DNA of 64,000 bases from assembly GCA_964369685.1 (NCBI GenBank), contig CAYJFB010000002.1:1-64000 (forward strand), given 5' to 3'. The notes under the pieces are model-generated. The model saw only the letters and a list, made by a program, of their open reading frames with translations. It did no database searches and was not told the origin of the DNA. Both the position numbers and the translations under genes were made by a program. Shown piece after piece: positions 9,365-18,068 of the stretch (its first letter is position 1; each line of letters starts with the position of its first letter). Source of the DNA: Avidesulfovibrio sp964369685 (GTDB taxonomy: Bacteria > Desulfobacterota > Desulfovibrionia > Desulfovibrionales > Desulfovibrionaceae).

Positions 9365-10726
9365 ATGAGCGATTCATTCAATAAAACAGACATGCTGCGT
9401 GCTCCTGTTGTCAGCATGTTTTTTCGTTATGGTATTCCTTGGGTACTCTCATTGTTGTTTGCCTCATCGGCCGGTATTGTTGATGGCATTTTTATTGGGC
9501 GACATGAAGGCGCCTTGGCATTGGCGGCGGTCAATATTGTTTGGCCTATTTTTTCACTGGCCATGGGAATTTGTGTCATGTGGGCTTCGGGCGGCTCTGT
9601 GCGCTGTGCGGCTTATCTTGGCTTGGGAAACATACAGAACGCAAAAGCCATTTTTAGCAATGTGCTCTTCACATTGTTGTTGATAAGCCTTTGTGTGACG
9701 ATGATTTGCTTCTTTTTTGCCGATGGTCTCGTGCGTTTACTTGGTGCAGATGACAGCCTTACACATTTGGCAAGCCTTTATTTACAAACAGTTGCACCAT
9801 TTTTTCCTATTTTTATGATTGGTGTGACGTTGGCGTTCTTTTTACGTGTTGATGAACGTCCAAACTTAGCGTCTTTAGGACTTTCCTTGACGGCCATTGC
9901 CAACATGATCTTAGATTTTCTGTTTATTGCCCAACTGGAGTGGGGTTTACGCGGTGCGGCTTTGGCGACGGGATTCAGTTATTTGGTGATGCTCGCTGTG
10001 TATGGTTTTGGGTATTTTCTCAATTCAAGAACACGCCGTTTGTCTTTCATTCGTTGTTTTTCGCAGTGGCGCGACGTGGCGCGTGCCGCATGGAACGGCA
10101 TTTCTGAAATGATCAACGAGATGTCGGCAGGCACTGTTTTGATTTTTATGAATATTGCTATCATGCAACATATCGGCGCATACGGTGTTGCAGGTTTTAC
10201 AGTTGTCAATTATTTTAATTGGTTTTGTCTCATGACAAATTATGGATTGGGCGACTCTTTGGGGCCTTTGATCAGTGCCAACAACGCCTGTAAACTCTAC
10301 AGAAGGACAGACAGTTTGTTGCTTGCCGCTTTAGTCACAGTGTTTTGTATTGGCTTACTCTGCTTTTTGCTCATGACGCTTTTTCCACAAGAATTGATCG
10401 CCTTTTTTATACCAACACAAGGAGAAGCCGTACAGATTGCCGCAGAATTTATGGAAATCAACCGATTTATGTTGTTTTTTTGCGGCGTAAACATTGTGTT
10501 GACGTCATATTTTACAGGTCTTTTGCAAGCCACGGCTTCGGCAGTGATTGCATTGTTGCGCACACTGGTATTACCCATTCTCTTTATTACAATACTGCCT
10601 TTATATATGGGTTATAAAGGCATTGCGGTGGCCTTACCGCTGGCGGAAGCCCTAACACTCGTTGTGAGCCTTATCTTACTTAAAAAATTGCGTCCTGTCG
10701 GTCGTTCGCGCATCACAACATATTGA
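9365..10726 (+). CDS. MATE family efflux transporter
   Basis: This 453-residue integral membrane protein has about twelve hydrophobic segments and the internal two-fold organisation of MATE (NorM/DinF-like) drug or metabolite exporters, driven by Na+ or H+. The N-terminus (RAPVVSMFFRYGIPWVLSLL) and the first-lobe segment SSAGIVDGIFIGRHEGALAL are typical. The substrate is unknown. The coding end overlaps the 3' end of priA by 14 bases in a convergent arrangement, so no terminator can lie between the two genes. Confidence 0.88.
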   Translation: MSDSFNKTDMLRAPVVSMFFRYGIPWVLSLLFASSAGIVDGIFIGRHEGALALAAVNIVWPIFSLAMGICVMWASGGSVRCAAYLGLGNIQNAKAIFSNVLFTLLLISLCVTMICFFFADGLVRLLGADDSLTHLASLYLQTVAPFFPIFMIGVTLAFFLRVDERPNLASLGLSLTAIANMILDFLFIAQLEWGLRGAALATGFSYLVMLAVYGFGYFLNSRTRRLSFIRCFSQWRDVARAAWNGISEMINEMSAGTVLIFMNIAIMQHIGAYGVAGFTVVNYFNWFCLMTNYGLGDSLGPLISANNACKLYRRTDSLLLAALVTVFCIGLLCFLLMTLFPQELIAFFIPTQGEAVQIAAEFMEINRFMLFFCGVNIVLTSYFTGLLQATASAVIALLRTLVLPILFITILPLYMGYKGIAVALPLAEALTLVVSLILLKKLRPVGRSRITTY

Positions 10727-13076
10727 TGGGATCCATATCAAGAGAGACACGCACATCACGTGGAATTTTTAATGTACCGAGACTTGCCGCAACAGTACGA
10801 ATGGCCAACCAATCTTTGCCCTTCAGCAAACAATGAAAACGACGACGTCCACGAATAAGCGATAAAGGCGCAGGCGCAGGTCCGCGAACCGTCACTGCAT
10901 AATTGCGTCCATATTGACGAATTGTTTCGGCAAGGCTTTTCATCAGCGCCTCACCTTCTTGATAATCCACAGGATACGACATGCGCAAAAGCCCAAGACG
11001 TGTAAACGGCGGATATGAGTATTTTTTTCTCAAAGCCAACTCTGTGGCATAGAACCCTTCATAGTCATTTTGTTGTACAAATTTCCAACAATAATGTTCC
11101 ATGGTTCGGGTTTGAATGAGTACGCGCCCGCGTTGTTCGCCACGTCCTGCACGGCCTGCGGATTGAACAAGTAATTGAAAAGTGCGTTCAGCAGCACGGT
11201 AATCAGGAATATTCAACCCCATATCACCATCGGCAATCAAGGCCAACGTCACATTGGGAAAATGATGTCCCTTAGAAAGCATTTGTGTTCCGACGAGTAC
11301 TTGCGCCTCTTGTGCGGCAAAGCTTTCTAAAATGCTTTCCATGCGTCCGGGGCAACGGGTACTGTCTCTGTCAATGCGTAAAATATGGGTTTTTTGTGGC
11401 AACACAGAACGAAGTGTCTCTTCGAGACGTTCCGTGCCTTGTCCCATAGGGTGATAATGCAATCCTTTACAAAAACTGCATGTTGCCGGAAAAGGCAGTG
11501 TATAGCCACAATAGTGACACACCAAACGTTCGCGTCCCTTATGATACGTCAACGCAATATCGCAATGCGGACAGCGAGCACTTTTTCCGCAATCAAGACA
11601 ATACATCAACGGTGCATAACCGCGACGATTTAAAAGAATCACGGCCTGTTGACCCGCTTCAATGGTTTCTTGCAACGCTTTGAGGCTTGACGGTGCCAAT
11701 AATGATTCCGAATGTGTTGTTTTACAAATGTCGACCAATTCAATCTCAGGCAAACGTCCCAAACCGACACGTTCGGGAAGAGCGCTCAATATGATATGCC
11801 CGTCTTGTGCGGCTTTGAAGGTTTTAATATCGGGCGTGGCGGAGCCAAGCAACAACAACGCCTGATCTTGTTCCGCGCGAAACCAAGCCAATTCTTTGGC
11901 CTGATACATCAACCCTTCATCTTGTTTGAATGAGGCATCGTGTTCTTCGTCAAGAATGATTAAACCGATATTTTCCAAAGGCAAAAACAACGCCGAACGC
12001 GTGCCGACAACAATACACGCCTTTGCTTGGCTTCGCGCTTCCAAAAAATGCTGTTCACGGAGGGAAGACGTTTGATAGCCGTGCGAAACAATGACGTCAA
12101 CACGGTTACCCAAACTCATTTGCAGATCGCGTGTCAATTTGTGTACTAAGGCGACCTCGGGAGCCAAAAGCAACACACTGCGCCCACGGTGCAGACACGC
12201 CTCAATCAACGCTAAATATACAGCCGTTTTACCACTGCCCGTAATGCCAAACAACAAACCCGTTGCAGCTTTTTGACTGTCTATGTGTGCTGTATATCGT
12301 GTAACGGCTTCTTGTTGAGCATGATTCAAGACAACGGCAGGGCTTGGAGGAGGCAACAATGCCGTTTCGCACTCGCTCAAATCAGCATGACTGTCTGCAA
12401 GACGGATATGGATTGTTGCATTGCGAATGAGCGCATCCAAAGCAGACCGACTCGTGTTGCCAAGCTTTTGTAAAACTTCACGCCGTGAAAGAACGCCTTT
12501 CTCCCATAACAATTCCAAGACCGCCAACTGTTTTTTGGCTCCCGGACGAACAGCCCACGGCGGTTGCTGAGACAACACACACAATTCATTTTCGGCACTG
12601 CTTTGTTTTGAGATGATCCAACGGGCTTTTCCTTCAGCCCAAAGCAACGCAAGAGCGTCTAATTCATGTTTTGGCAATAAGAGTAAGTCACGCGGTTTAA
12701 ACAACAAGGGGCGACTGTTTTGATTGTGGACTTGCATGGTTCTTTTGCCGTCACGCAACCCCAAAGGCAGTGCTGTTGCGAGAATACGTCCAACAGCAAG
12801 CATTTGTCGTGTTGCCAATTGAGTAATAAATTCCAAATATGCAACAGAACAAAGCGGCTTGCTGTCAATCGGCCATAACATATCACGCACAAGCACATCA
12901 GGACTTAAACGATTCTCAGGCTCTTCAGCAAGAATCAAACCCACTCGAACCATGCTTTTACCAAGCGGAATGATCACGCGTGTGCCTATAGACCAAGCCT
13001 TACGAGATAAATAACTCGGTTTTGTATATGTGAGCGAATGATATGGAGGACTGAGCAAGGCAACCGTATAAAACAT
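10713..13076 (-). CDS. priA: Primosomal protein N' (replication restart helicase PriA)
   Basis: This 787-residue superfamily 2 DNA helicase reloads the replisome at stalled forks. Visible in order are the N-terminal DNA-binding domain, Walker A GITGSGKTAVYL, the DEEH box (ILDEEHDASFKQ), and the paired zinc-binding cysteines (CLDCGKSARCPHC, then CHYCG..CSFC). The helicase C-terminal motifs follow (VLVGTQMLSKGHHFPN, QSAGRAGRGEQ). Length is normal. No clear Shine-Dalgarno sequence precedes the ATG at 13076; a dispersed repeat (13098-13220) lies just upstream, so the promoter may be within or next to it. Confidence 0.96.
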   Translation of the reverse strand: MFYTVALLSPPYHSLTYTKPSYLSRKAWSIGTRVIIPLGKSMVRVGLILAEEPENRLSPDVLVRDMLWPIDSKPLCSVAYLEFITQLATRQMLAVGRILATALPLGLRDGKRTMQVHNQNSRPLLFKPRDLLLLPKHELDALALLWAEGKARWIISKQSSAENELCVLSQQPPWAVRPGAKKQLAVLELLWEKGVLSRREVLQKLGNTSRSALDALIRNATIHIRLADSHADLSECETALLPPPSPAVVLNHAQQEAVTRYTAHIDSQKAATGLLFGITGSGKTAVYLALIEACLHRGRSVLLLAPEVALVHKLTRDLQMSLGNRVDVIVSHGYQTSSLREQHFLEARSQAKACIVVGTRSALFLPLENIGLIILDEEHDASFKQDEGLMYQAKELAWFRAEQDQALLLLGSATPDIKTFKAAQDGHIILSALPERVGLGRLPEIELVDICKTTHSESLLAPSSLKALQETIEAGQQAVILLNRRGYAPLMYCLDCGKSARCPHCDIALTYHKGRERLVCHYCGYTLPFPATCSFCKGLHYHPMGQGTERLEETLRSVLPQKTHILRIDRDSTRCPGRMESILESFAAQEAQVLVGTQMLSKGHHFPNVTLALIADGDMGLNIPDYRAAERTFQLLVQSAGRAGRGEQRGRVLIQTRTMEHYCWKFVQQNDYEGFYATELALRKKYSYPPFTRLGLLRMSYPVDYQEGEALMKSLAETIRQYGRNYAVTVRGPAPAPLSLIRGRRRFHCLLKGKDWLAIRTVAASLGTLKIPRDVRVSLDMDPINML

Positions 13077-13097
13077 CAGTATCTTTTTTTATTTTTT

Positions 13098-13220
13098 CTG
13101 GAAGCGCTAAGATCTATGAGACATTACTTCCCCAGCCCCTTGATCCTGCGGCGCATCCCATGCTTTACATTGTTCATGTGCCGCAGTTCAAGCTACTCTG
13201 AGTCGTCTTTTCACCAAAAA
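13098..13220 (+). repeat. Dispersed intergenic repeat, copy A
   Basis: This copy has an imperfect hairpin (GGAAG..CTTCC), then CCCCTTGATCCTGCGG, a variable middle, and the end block GTGCCGCAGTTCAAG-N4-CTCTGAG. The inner GCGGCGCAT..ATGTGCCGC arms form a second stem. It lies between priA and the lipoprotein gene and matches copies at 14596, 25255, 40436, 44080, 60397 and 61060. Confidence 0.75.
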
Positions 13221-13272
13221 ATCCAATGACAAGCAGTCAGTAATTTCAAGAAAACTCTCAAGCAAAAAGGCT

Positions 13273-13743
13273 TTAACGCGGTGTTACACGAACCGTATTG
13301 CCTGATCGAATAATAGCCACGGATTGACCAAGTTGAAACGCTTGATCTGTGCCTTGAACAACAGAAACACGTTTACCGTTCTCAAGCTCAACCTCAATTT
13401 CATACCCTTCTTGATTGTTAAGAGCCTGCCCCGCACCATAGCCGGCAGCAGAACCAACTAAACCACCGCCTATTGTGGCAAGTGTTTGACCGGTTCCTCC
13501 ACCAAACATGTTACCAATGAGCGCACCAATCACCGCACCGCCGACAGTACCCAGTGTTTCTCCTATCGAGCCGTCATTATTAATACGAGCATGATGAATG
13601 GCTGTGACATGACCATACATGACTTCTTGCATTGTTCTTGCATTTTGAGCACTGGTATCATACGCGCCGACTTTTGGACCGCAAGCAGCCAATGTAAACA
13701 TAACAAGAATCAACAAAGAAAAACACTGTATCTTATTTTTCAC
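13273..13743 (-). CDS. Glycine-zipper 2TM-domain outer membrane lipoprotein (SlyB/17 kDa antigen-like)
   Basis: The 156-residue precursor has a lipoprotein signal peptide with lipobox LAAC (Cys21). It continues into a glycine-zipper segment (GTVGGAVIGALIGNMFGGG .. GGGLVGSAAGYGAG, roughly residues 65-105) and a C-terminal domain of about 50 residues ending in NTVRVTPR. This is the layout of the Pcp/SlyB/Rickettsia 17 kDa antigen family, small outer-membrane lipoproteins thought to support envelope integrity. It is preceded by a purine-rich stretch and appears monocistronic. Confidence 0.88.
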   Translation of the reverse strand: MKNKIQCFSLLILVMFTLAACGPKVGAYDTSAQNARTMQEVMYGHVTAIHHARINNDGSIGETLGTVGGAVIGALIGNMFGGGTGQTLATIGGGLVGSAAGYGAGQALNNQEGYEIEVELENGKRVSVVQGTDQAFQLGQSVAIIRSGNTVRVTPR

Positions 13744-13844
13744 AAAACACCCCGTTCACAATAAAAAGTTTATAAAAATAAAACAATAACCATATACATA
13801 GAATAAAAAACATTTCAGAATATTATTATTCTATAACACTATGA

Positions 13845-14501
13845 CTATTGAATGTCTTGCCAAGCTGCGTCTTTTACGACAAAGGTGGGTTGTGTTTGCA
13901 AAAGAAGTTCACTATTTCCATAGCCATACAATGCCGCGACGGTGTCCACCTCGGCACCCTTTCCGCCTTCCATATCCAGCAATGTGTCGCCGACCATGAC
14001 AGCACTTGTCGCTGTGAAAACGTGTTTTTGCATGAGATGATGAATCATTTCTGTTTTGGAAAGCGTACGTCCTGCAAAGGAATTGCTGCATACAATGTCG
14101 TCAAACAGCGACAACAATCCGCATTTTTCAAGCAAACGTTGGGTTACTCCCTCAGGTTTGTTTGTGGCCACATATAAGCGACAATGCCGTTCCAAAAGCC
14201 GTGTCAATAACGGTGGAATACCGCTATACGCAAAACTTTGCGGATAATCGCTCACGGTGTACTTTGCCCGATAACGCTTTACAATATCAGCAAGTTTTTC
14301 TGGTGTACAGTCCGGATAGGCTGATTGAATGATGTCTTCAAGCAAGGGGCCGATCATCTCCAGATGAATTTGATTGCCGTCAAGCCCTTCTTCTTCCAAG
14401 ACTTCACGTAACAGACCCACAATATCCGGGGCACTGTCAACCAAGGTTCCGTCCAGATCAAAGATCCAATTTGTGTATCGTTCCATATTCTTACATTTCA
14501 T
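13845..14501 (-). CDS. HAD-superfamily phosphatase (phosphoglycolate phosphatase-like)
   Basis: The protein has the HAD motifs in order: DLDGTLVDS (nucleophile Asp), the cap domain, YVATNKPEG (motif II), a Lys in TLSKTEMI, and VMVGDTLLDMEGGKGAE (motif IV). The Gph/PGMB-like cap suggests hydrolysis of a small phosphorylated metabolite such as 2-phosphoglycolate; the exact substrate is inferred from resemblance only. The start is uncertain. ATGs at 14501, 14486 and 14546 are all possible; 14501 has a GTGAG at reasonable spacing. The N-terminal region before residue 10 is not conserved. Confidence 0.82.
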   Translation of the reverse strand: MKCKNMERYTNWIFDLDGTLVDSAPDIVGLLREVLEEEGLDGNQIHLEMIGPLLEDIIQSAYPDCTPEKLADIVKRYRAKYTVSDYPQSFAYSGIPPLLTRLLERHCRLYVATNKPEGVTQRLLEKCGLLSLFDDIVCSNSFAGRTLSKTEMIHHLMQKHVFTATSAVMVGDTLLDMEGGKGAEVDTVAALYGYGNSELLLQTQPTFVVKDAAWQDIQ

Positions 14502-14595
14502 ACTATGATTCTCACTGTTTCTCATTCTTCGAAGACTGACAACCATACCCCTTCTTTCATTGGCTGATTATCATTCCAAATATTCATTACCTGTT

Positions 14596-14906
14596 GGTAA
14601 AAAGACGCTCAAAGTCTCTTGAGACGCGGGGGGGGGGGGGGGGGGGGGACAGGGGAAAAAAAAAAAAATAAAAACCCCCCCCCCCCCCCCCCACAAACCG
14701 GGGTGGGGGGGGTGTTTTTACCCCCCCAAAAAAAAAAATTTGGGTGGNNNNNNNNNNTTTGTTTTTGAAAAATACGCCTTAATTGTACTTGTCTCTGGGG
14801 GGGTTGGCGGGCGGTTTAATCCCGCTCCACTTTCTCATACACGCCCATTAACCGAACCGCGAAAACAAGGGGGTTTGGGGGGAATTATTCCCCCCAAGAA
14901 AAAAAA
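14596..14906 (-). repeat. Dispersed intergenic repeat, copy B (expanded or misassembled)
   Basis: The left edge reads GTAAAAAGACGCTCAAAG..CTTGAGACGCGG. The right edge reads CGAAAACAAGGGGGTTTGG, then a GGGGGG-AATTATT-CCCCCC hairpin and AAGAAAAAAA, as in copy G. Between them lie implausibly long G, C and A runs and a 10-base N gap, so the interior length is not reliable. The hairpin end overlaps the last codons of tatD. Confidence 0.7.
14748..14757. other. Assembly gap (10 N) inside homopolymer tracts
   Basis: Ten N follow long runs of G, A and C (14629-14747). This looks like a scaffolding join within a repeat that was hard to sequence. Any ORF crossing it is meaningless. Confidence 0.95.
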
Positions 14907-15721
14907 CATTTGGCGTTGTCGCCGCAACGCTTCCAGAGTGTTGGCAGGTCAGTTTGCAGTGCCGTTGCCATGGCTTCTGCCGTAAACACAGACAATGCAG
15001 GTTCGTTACGTTTACCCCGCCACGGCATGGGCGCCAAATATGGACAATCGGTTTCTAAAAGCAAACGATCTTCAGGAATCAATTTCAGCGCGTCTCGCAG
15101 TTCCTGATTACTGGGGTAACTGACAGGCCCCGGAATAGAAATATGCCACCCATGGCTTACGATGCGATCCAGGTATTGTATGGCGTCGCCGCCAAAGCAA
15201 TGCCACAATAAAGGATATCCGCTACACCCTTCTGCCTCAAGAATACGCAACGTGTCTGCGGCGGCGTCGCGTGAATGGATCACTAAAGGACGCTTGAGTT
15301 CTCGAGCCAAGGCAATCTGTAGCCGAAACACCTCTTCTTGAACACGGTGCGGACAATCTTTCCAGTAAAAATCAAGTCCCGTTTCGCCGACAGCACGCAA
15401 GCGCGGGTCATTGTGAAAGGCCATACGCATAGCGGCTAAGGTGTCGTCCGTCCATTTCAGCGCGTCGCAAGGGTGAATCCCAAGAATAAAAAAAACATGC
15501 GAATACGCGGCAAAACGACCTTTCCCTTCCAAATATTCTTCAGGGCTCAAAAACACTTGCCCAATGGCAGACACGCCGGCCTTTGTGGCACGGGCAATGA
15601 CCTCATCCAGCGAGTCGATAAACTGTGAACCGTCAAGATGTGCGTGCGAATCCACACCGTAAAGCGGCAATCCCAGGCTTTCCGGTTGCGGACGTTCTGC
15701 CTGTGCGCGTGATTTTGCCAT
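14885..15721 (-). CDS. tatD: TatD family metal-dependent deoxyribonuclease
   Basis: This 278-residue TIM-barrel hydrolase has the TatD signature residues: DSHAHLDG (metal His pair), GEIGLD-like GETGLDFYW, PLVIHSRDA, LLWHCFGGD, and the C-terminal LLETDCPYLAP. TatD enzymes are Mg-dependent 3'-5' exonucleases or DNases involved in DNA repair. The start at 15721 has AGGA upstream. It follows fliQ by 15 bases and is probably in the flagellar transcript. The extreme C-terminus (FFSWGE) is encoded by the dispersed repeat, so the native end may have been replaced. Confidence 0.92.
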   Translation of the reverse strand: MAKSRAQAERPQPESLGLPLYGVDSHAHLDGSQFIDSLDEVIARATKAGVSAIGQVFLSPEEYLEGKGRFAAYSHVFFILGIHPCDALKWTDDTLAAMRMAFHNDPRLRAVGETGLDFYWKDCPHRVQEEVFRLQIALARELKRPLVIHSRDAAADTLRILEAEGCSGYPLLWHCFGGDAIQYLDRIVSHGWHISIPGPVSYPSNQELRDALKLIPEDRLLLETDCPYLAPMPWRGKRNEPALSVFTAEAMATALQTDLPTLWKRCGDNAKCFFSWGE

Positions 15722-15736
15722 GAGCCTTTGTTCCTA

Positions 15737-16006
15737 TCAGCGTATATAATTGGGTATTTCAATAATGATATTGCGTGTGAAAGTGACCATTCTGTCAAGC
15801 ATCCAAGGAAAAGCCACCAAAAGCGCAATAAAAATAGAAAGAATCTTAGGAATAAACGTCAATGTCGTTTCTTGAATTTGGGTTGCCGCCTGAATGATGC
15901 TCAGCGTCACCCCGACAGCCAAACCGATACCAAGCATCGGCAAAGCCAACATGAGCGCCATCTCCATAGATTGTCTGGCAAAGCCAATAACAAATTCAGG
16001 ACTCAC
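15737..16006 (-). CDS. fliQ: Flagellar type III export protein FliQ
   Basis: This 89-residue protein has two membrane helices and the FliQ pattern (SMEMALMLALPMLGIGLAVG, then IQAATQIQETTLTFIPKILS). FliQ is part of the FliPQR core of the flagellar export gate in the inner membrane. The start is GTG at 16006, supported by a strong GGAGG five bases upstream. It is fifth in the fliL-N-O-P-Q block; fliR and flhB do not follow, and tatD does. Confidence 0.96.
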   Translation of the reverse strand: MSPEFVIGFARQSMEMALMLALPMLGIGLAVGVTLSIIQAATQIQETTLTFIPKILSIFIALLVAFPWMLDRMVTFTRNIIIEIPNYIR

Positions 16007-16093
16007 AGAGCCTCCTTCCCTTCATGGGACAAACAGCAACACTGTTTACAAACGACCCCGAAAAAAGCTTCCAATCGTCAACCATAGCATAGG

Positions 16094-16915
16094 TCAAACA
16101 GCAAAACTGTTTACAAGCGATCCCACCAAAAGATTCCAACCATCAACCATGACAAACAACAAAATCTTAAACGGCATCGAAACCATCATCGGCGGTAACA
16201 TCATCATCCCCATAGCCAACAAAACACTGGAAACAACCATGTCCACAATCAAAAACGGAATATAAATAAGAAAACCAATACTAAACGCCGTTTTCAGTTC
16301 ACTGATAATATACGCCGCGGCCAACAATAATGTCGGCACGTCATCGGTGTTGCGCGGCATATCCATTTGGGTGATGGAATAAAACACCGAAAGATCTTTT
16401 TCGCGTGTGTGCTTAAAGAGATAGGTACGCAAAGGCAATTGCGCTTCTTCAAGTGCCTGTTCAAAATTGATCTCTTGATTTAAATAGGGTTGCAGTGCTT
16501 TATCGTTGATTTCTTTACCCACGGGAAACATGATCACAAGGGTCATAAAAATAGCCAAACTGGCAAGAATTTGTGTCGGTGGGATTTGTTGAATCCCCAT
16601 AGCCTGACGTACAAAGTGAAAAACAATAATAATCCGTGTATAACTTGTCACAGTGAGGATGATCGCCGGTGCGAGCGACAAAACCGTGAACAAAAACATG
16701 ATCTCAAGCAACAAAGACACTTTCTCAGGCGACGCCTCACCACCGGAAAGACTCATTTGTAAATTGGGAATGACCAAATCCTGTGCCGCAACAGCAGGAA
16801 AAAACCATAACGCAACAAAAAACAACGCGCTCAAACCAACAAAGGTATAACGCAATGCGCCTTGAAAAAACCTCCAAACGAAAAAAAACATCCACATGGC
16901 AACACCCGTCAGCAT
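16094..16915 (-). CDS. fliP: Flagellar type III export protein FliP
   Basis: This 273-residue protein has an N-terminal signal-like segment (ALFFVALWFFPAVAAQ), then four membrane segments with conserved FliP stretches. These are SLAPAIILTVTSYTRIIIV, RQAMGIQQIPPTQIL and the C-terminal VVSSVLLAMGMMMLPP followed by VDGWNLLVGSLV. FliP builds the FliP5-Q4-R1 export gate. The ATG at 16915 is chosen because it lies directly at the fliO stop codon and gives family length; the much longer upstream extension runs through fliO in another frame. An ATG at 16897 is an alternative. Confidence 0.95.
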   Translation of the reverse strand: MLTGVAMWMFFFVWRFFQGALRYTFVGLSALFFVALWFFPAVAAQDLVIPNLQMSLSGGEASPEKVSLLLEIMFLFTVLSLAPAIILTVTSYTRIIIVFHFVRQAMGIQQIPPTQILASLAIFMTLVIMFPVGKEINDKALQPYLNQEINFEQALEEAQLPLRTYLFKHTREKDLSVFYSITQMDMPRNTDDVPTLLLAAAYIISELKTAFSIGFLIYIPFLIVDMVVSSVLLAMGMMMLPPMMVSMPFKILLFVMVDGWNLLVGSLVNSFAV

Positions 16916-16916
16916 A

Positions 16917-17366
16917 TTATTGTTTGTCGGTTTCTTGCTCTGTGGCAAGGATTTGTGCAAAAGCGTGACTGTCGGCTTCAAGCGTTGATGTTTTTTTCGA
17001 TGGTCGCTCATCAGCGTTTTGTGCATCCAAGGGAAGTGTCCGCAGAAGCGTAATGTTGTGTTCGGTGACTCCGAGTAAAAGTCGCTCATCAAGATAACGA
17101 ACAACCATCAGCCCTTTTCGCGGACCCAACGGCAGTTGTGTTTCAAGTTGTAAGCCGGCTCGTGGGAAGGTGTTTCCCGTAGGCATAAAACGAAATTTAC
17201 CGTATTTACGCAGCAACCACAAGAGACCCCACAAAAGGGCAAGCAGCAACAACAAAACCCCGAGCGCTTGAAAATAACCGCCCCAAGTGAATGCTGTAGC
17301 CTGATCGGCTCCGAACGTGGTTGCCAGCTGCAAGCCTTCTTGTGTGTTTTGTGTGGTATCAGTCAC
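16917..17366 (-). CDS. fliO: Flagellar biosynthesis protein FliO
   Basis: This 149-residue protein has one membrane helix (about residues 32-52, ALGVLLLLLALLWGLLWLL). A FliO domain follows, with the typical LETQLPLGPRKGLMVVRYLD..LLLGVTEHNITLL pattern. FliO assists assembly of the FliP ring. The start is GTG at 17366 with AAGGAAC about eight bases before it. It lies between fliN and fliP, as usual. Confidence 0.9.
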   Translation of the reverse strand: MTDTTQNTQEGLQLATTFGADQATAFTWGGYFQALGVLLLLLALLWGLLWLLRKYGKFRFMPTGNTFPRAGLQLETQLPLGPRKGLMVVRYLDERLLLGVTEHNITLLRTLPLDAQNADERPSKKTSTLEADSHAFAQILATEQETDKQ

Positions 17367-17480
17367 TGTACCGTTCCTTGTTTGGAATTGAGAAAAAGCC
17401 GATTTTTAACAACGCGCGCTCTGCATACACACAAGGACAATGTCTGCATTGGCACGTGTATGTCTCCAACGATGGCAGAT

Positions 17481-18014
17481 TTAAGCCAATTGTTTGACTC
17501 GCTCAATGGGGCTGATGATGTCTGTCAGACGGACACCAAATTTTTCATTAATCACCACAGCCTCACCACGGGCAACAAGTTTACCGTTGACATAGACTTC
17601 AAGCGGTTCCCCTGCCAATTTATTCAGTTCAATAACCGAACCTTGTCCCAGCTGTAGCAATTCGTTGATCAACAGCCGTGTCCTTCCGAGTTCCGCAGAC
17701 ACATCCAGAGGAATATCAAGAATAAAATCCAATTCTCTACGTCGTCCGTCGGGTTGCGGTGCCTTATAGGCTTCGGTCATGTCTTTAAAAGGGGCATCCA
17801 TGGCTTGTGGACGCAAGGAGGCCTGTTCTTTTTCTTTATGTACTTGATCCTGTTCTGAAGAGGTCAAGGCATCAGCCCATTCATCAGCCAAAGGATCGCT
17901 TGTGTCATCTCCTTTCAGTTGATTGAGGGTGTCGTCCAAAGAAGAATCGCTGTCATCGTCGTCCAGTGCGTTTGCCCAAGCTGCGGCCAAATCGTCTTGA
18001 GTATCGTCTGCCAT
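17481..18014 (-). CDS. fliN: Flagellar motor switch protein FliN
   Basis: The 177-residue protein ends in a SpoA/FliN domain (about residues 94-173: LDIPLDVSAELGRTRLLINE .. LVARGEAVVINEKFGVRLTD). FliN forms part of the switch C-ring and docks the export ATPase complex through FliH. The acidic N-terminal half contains the short helical motif known from FliN N-termini twice (DDLAAAWANAL at 7-17 and DPLADEWADAL at 40-50). Preceded by fliL, with no fliM between them. Confidence 0.95.
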   Translation of the reverse strand: MADDTQDDLAAAWANALDDDDSDSSLDDTLNQLKGDDTSDPLADEWADALTSSEQDQVHKEKEQASLRPQAMDAPFKDMTEAYKAPQPDGRRRELDFILDIPLDVSAELGRTRLLINELLQLGQGSVIELNKLAGEPLEVYVNGKLVARGEAVVINEKFGVRLTDIISPIERVKQLA

Positions 18015-18068
18015 TGTTTTCCCTTTTCTTTCTGTTTTTTCGTGTTTTCCGCGTGCCTGACAGCGCGC

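Noticed and set aside
14740..14985. ORF crossing the N gap
   Set aside because: It contains undefined residues from the gap and homopolymers and is opposite the tatD 3' end.
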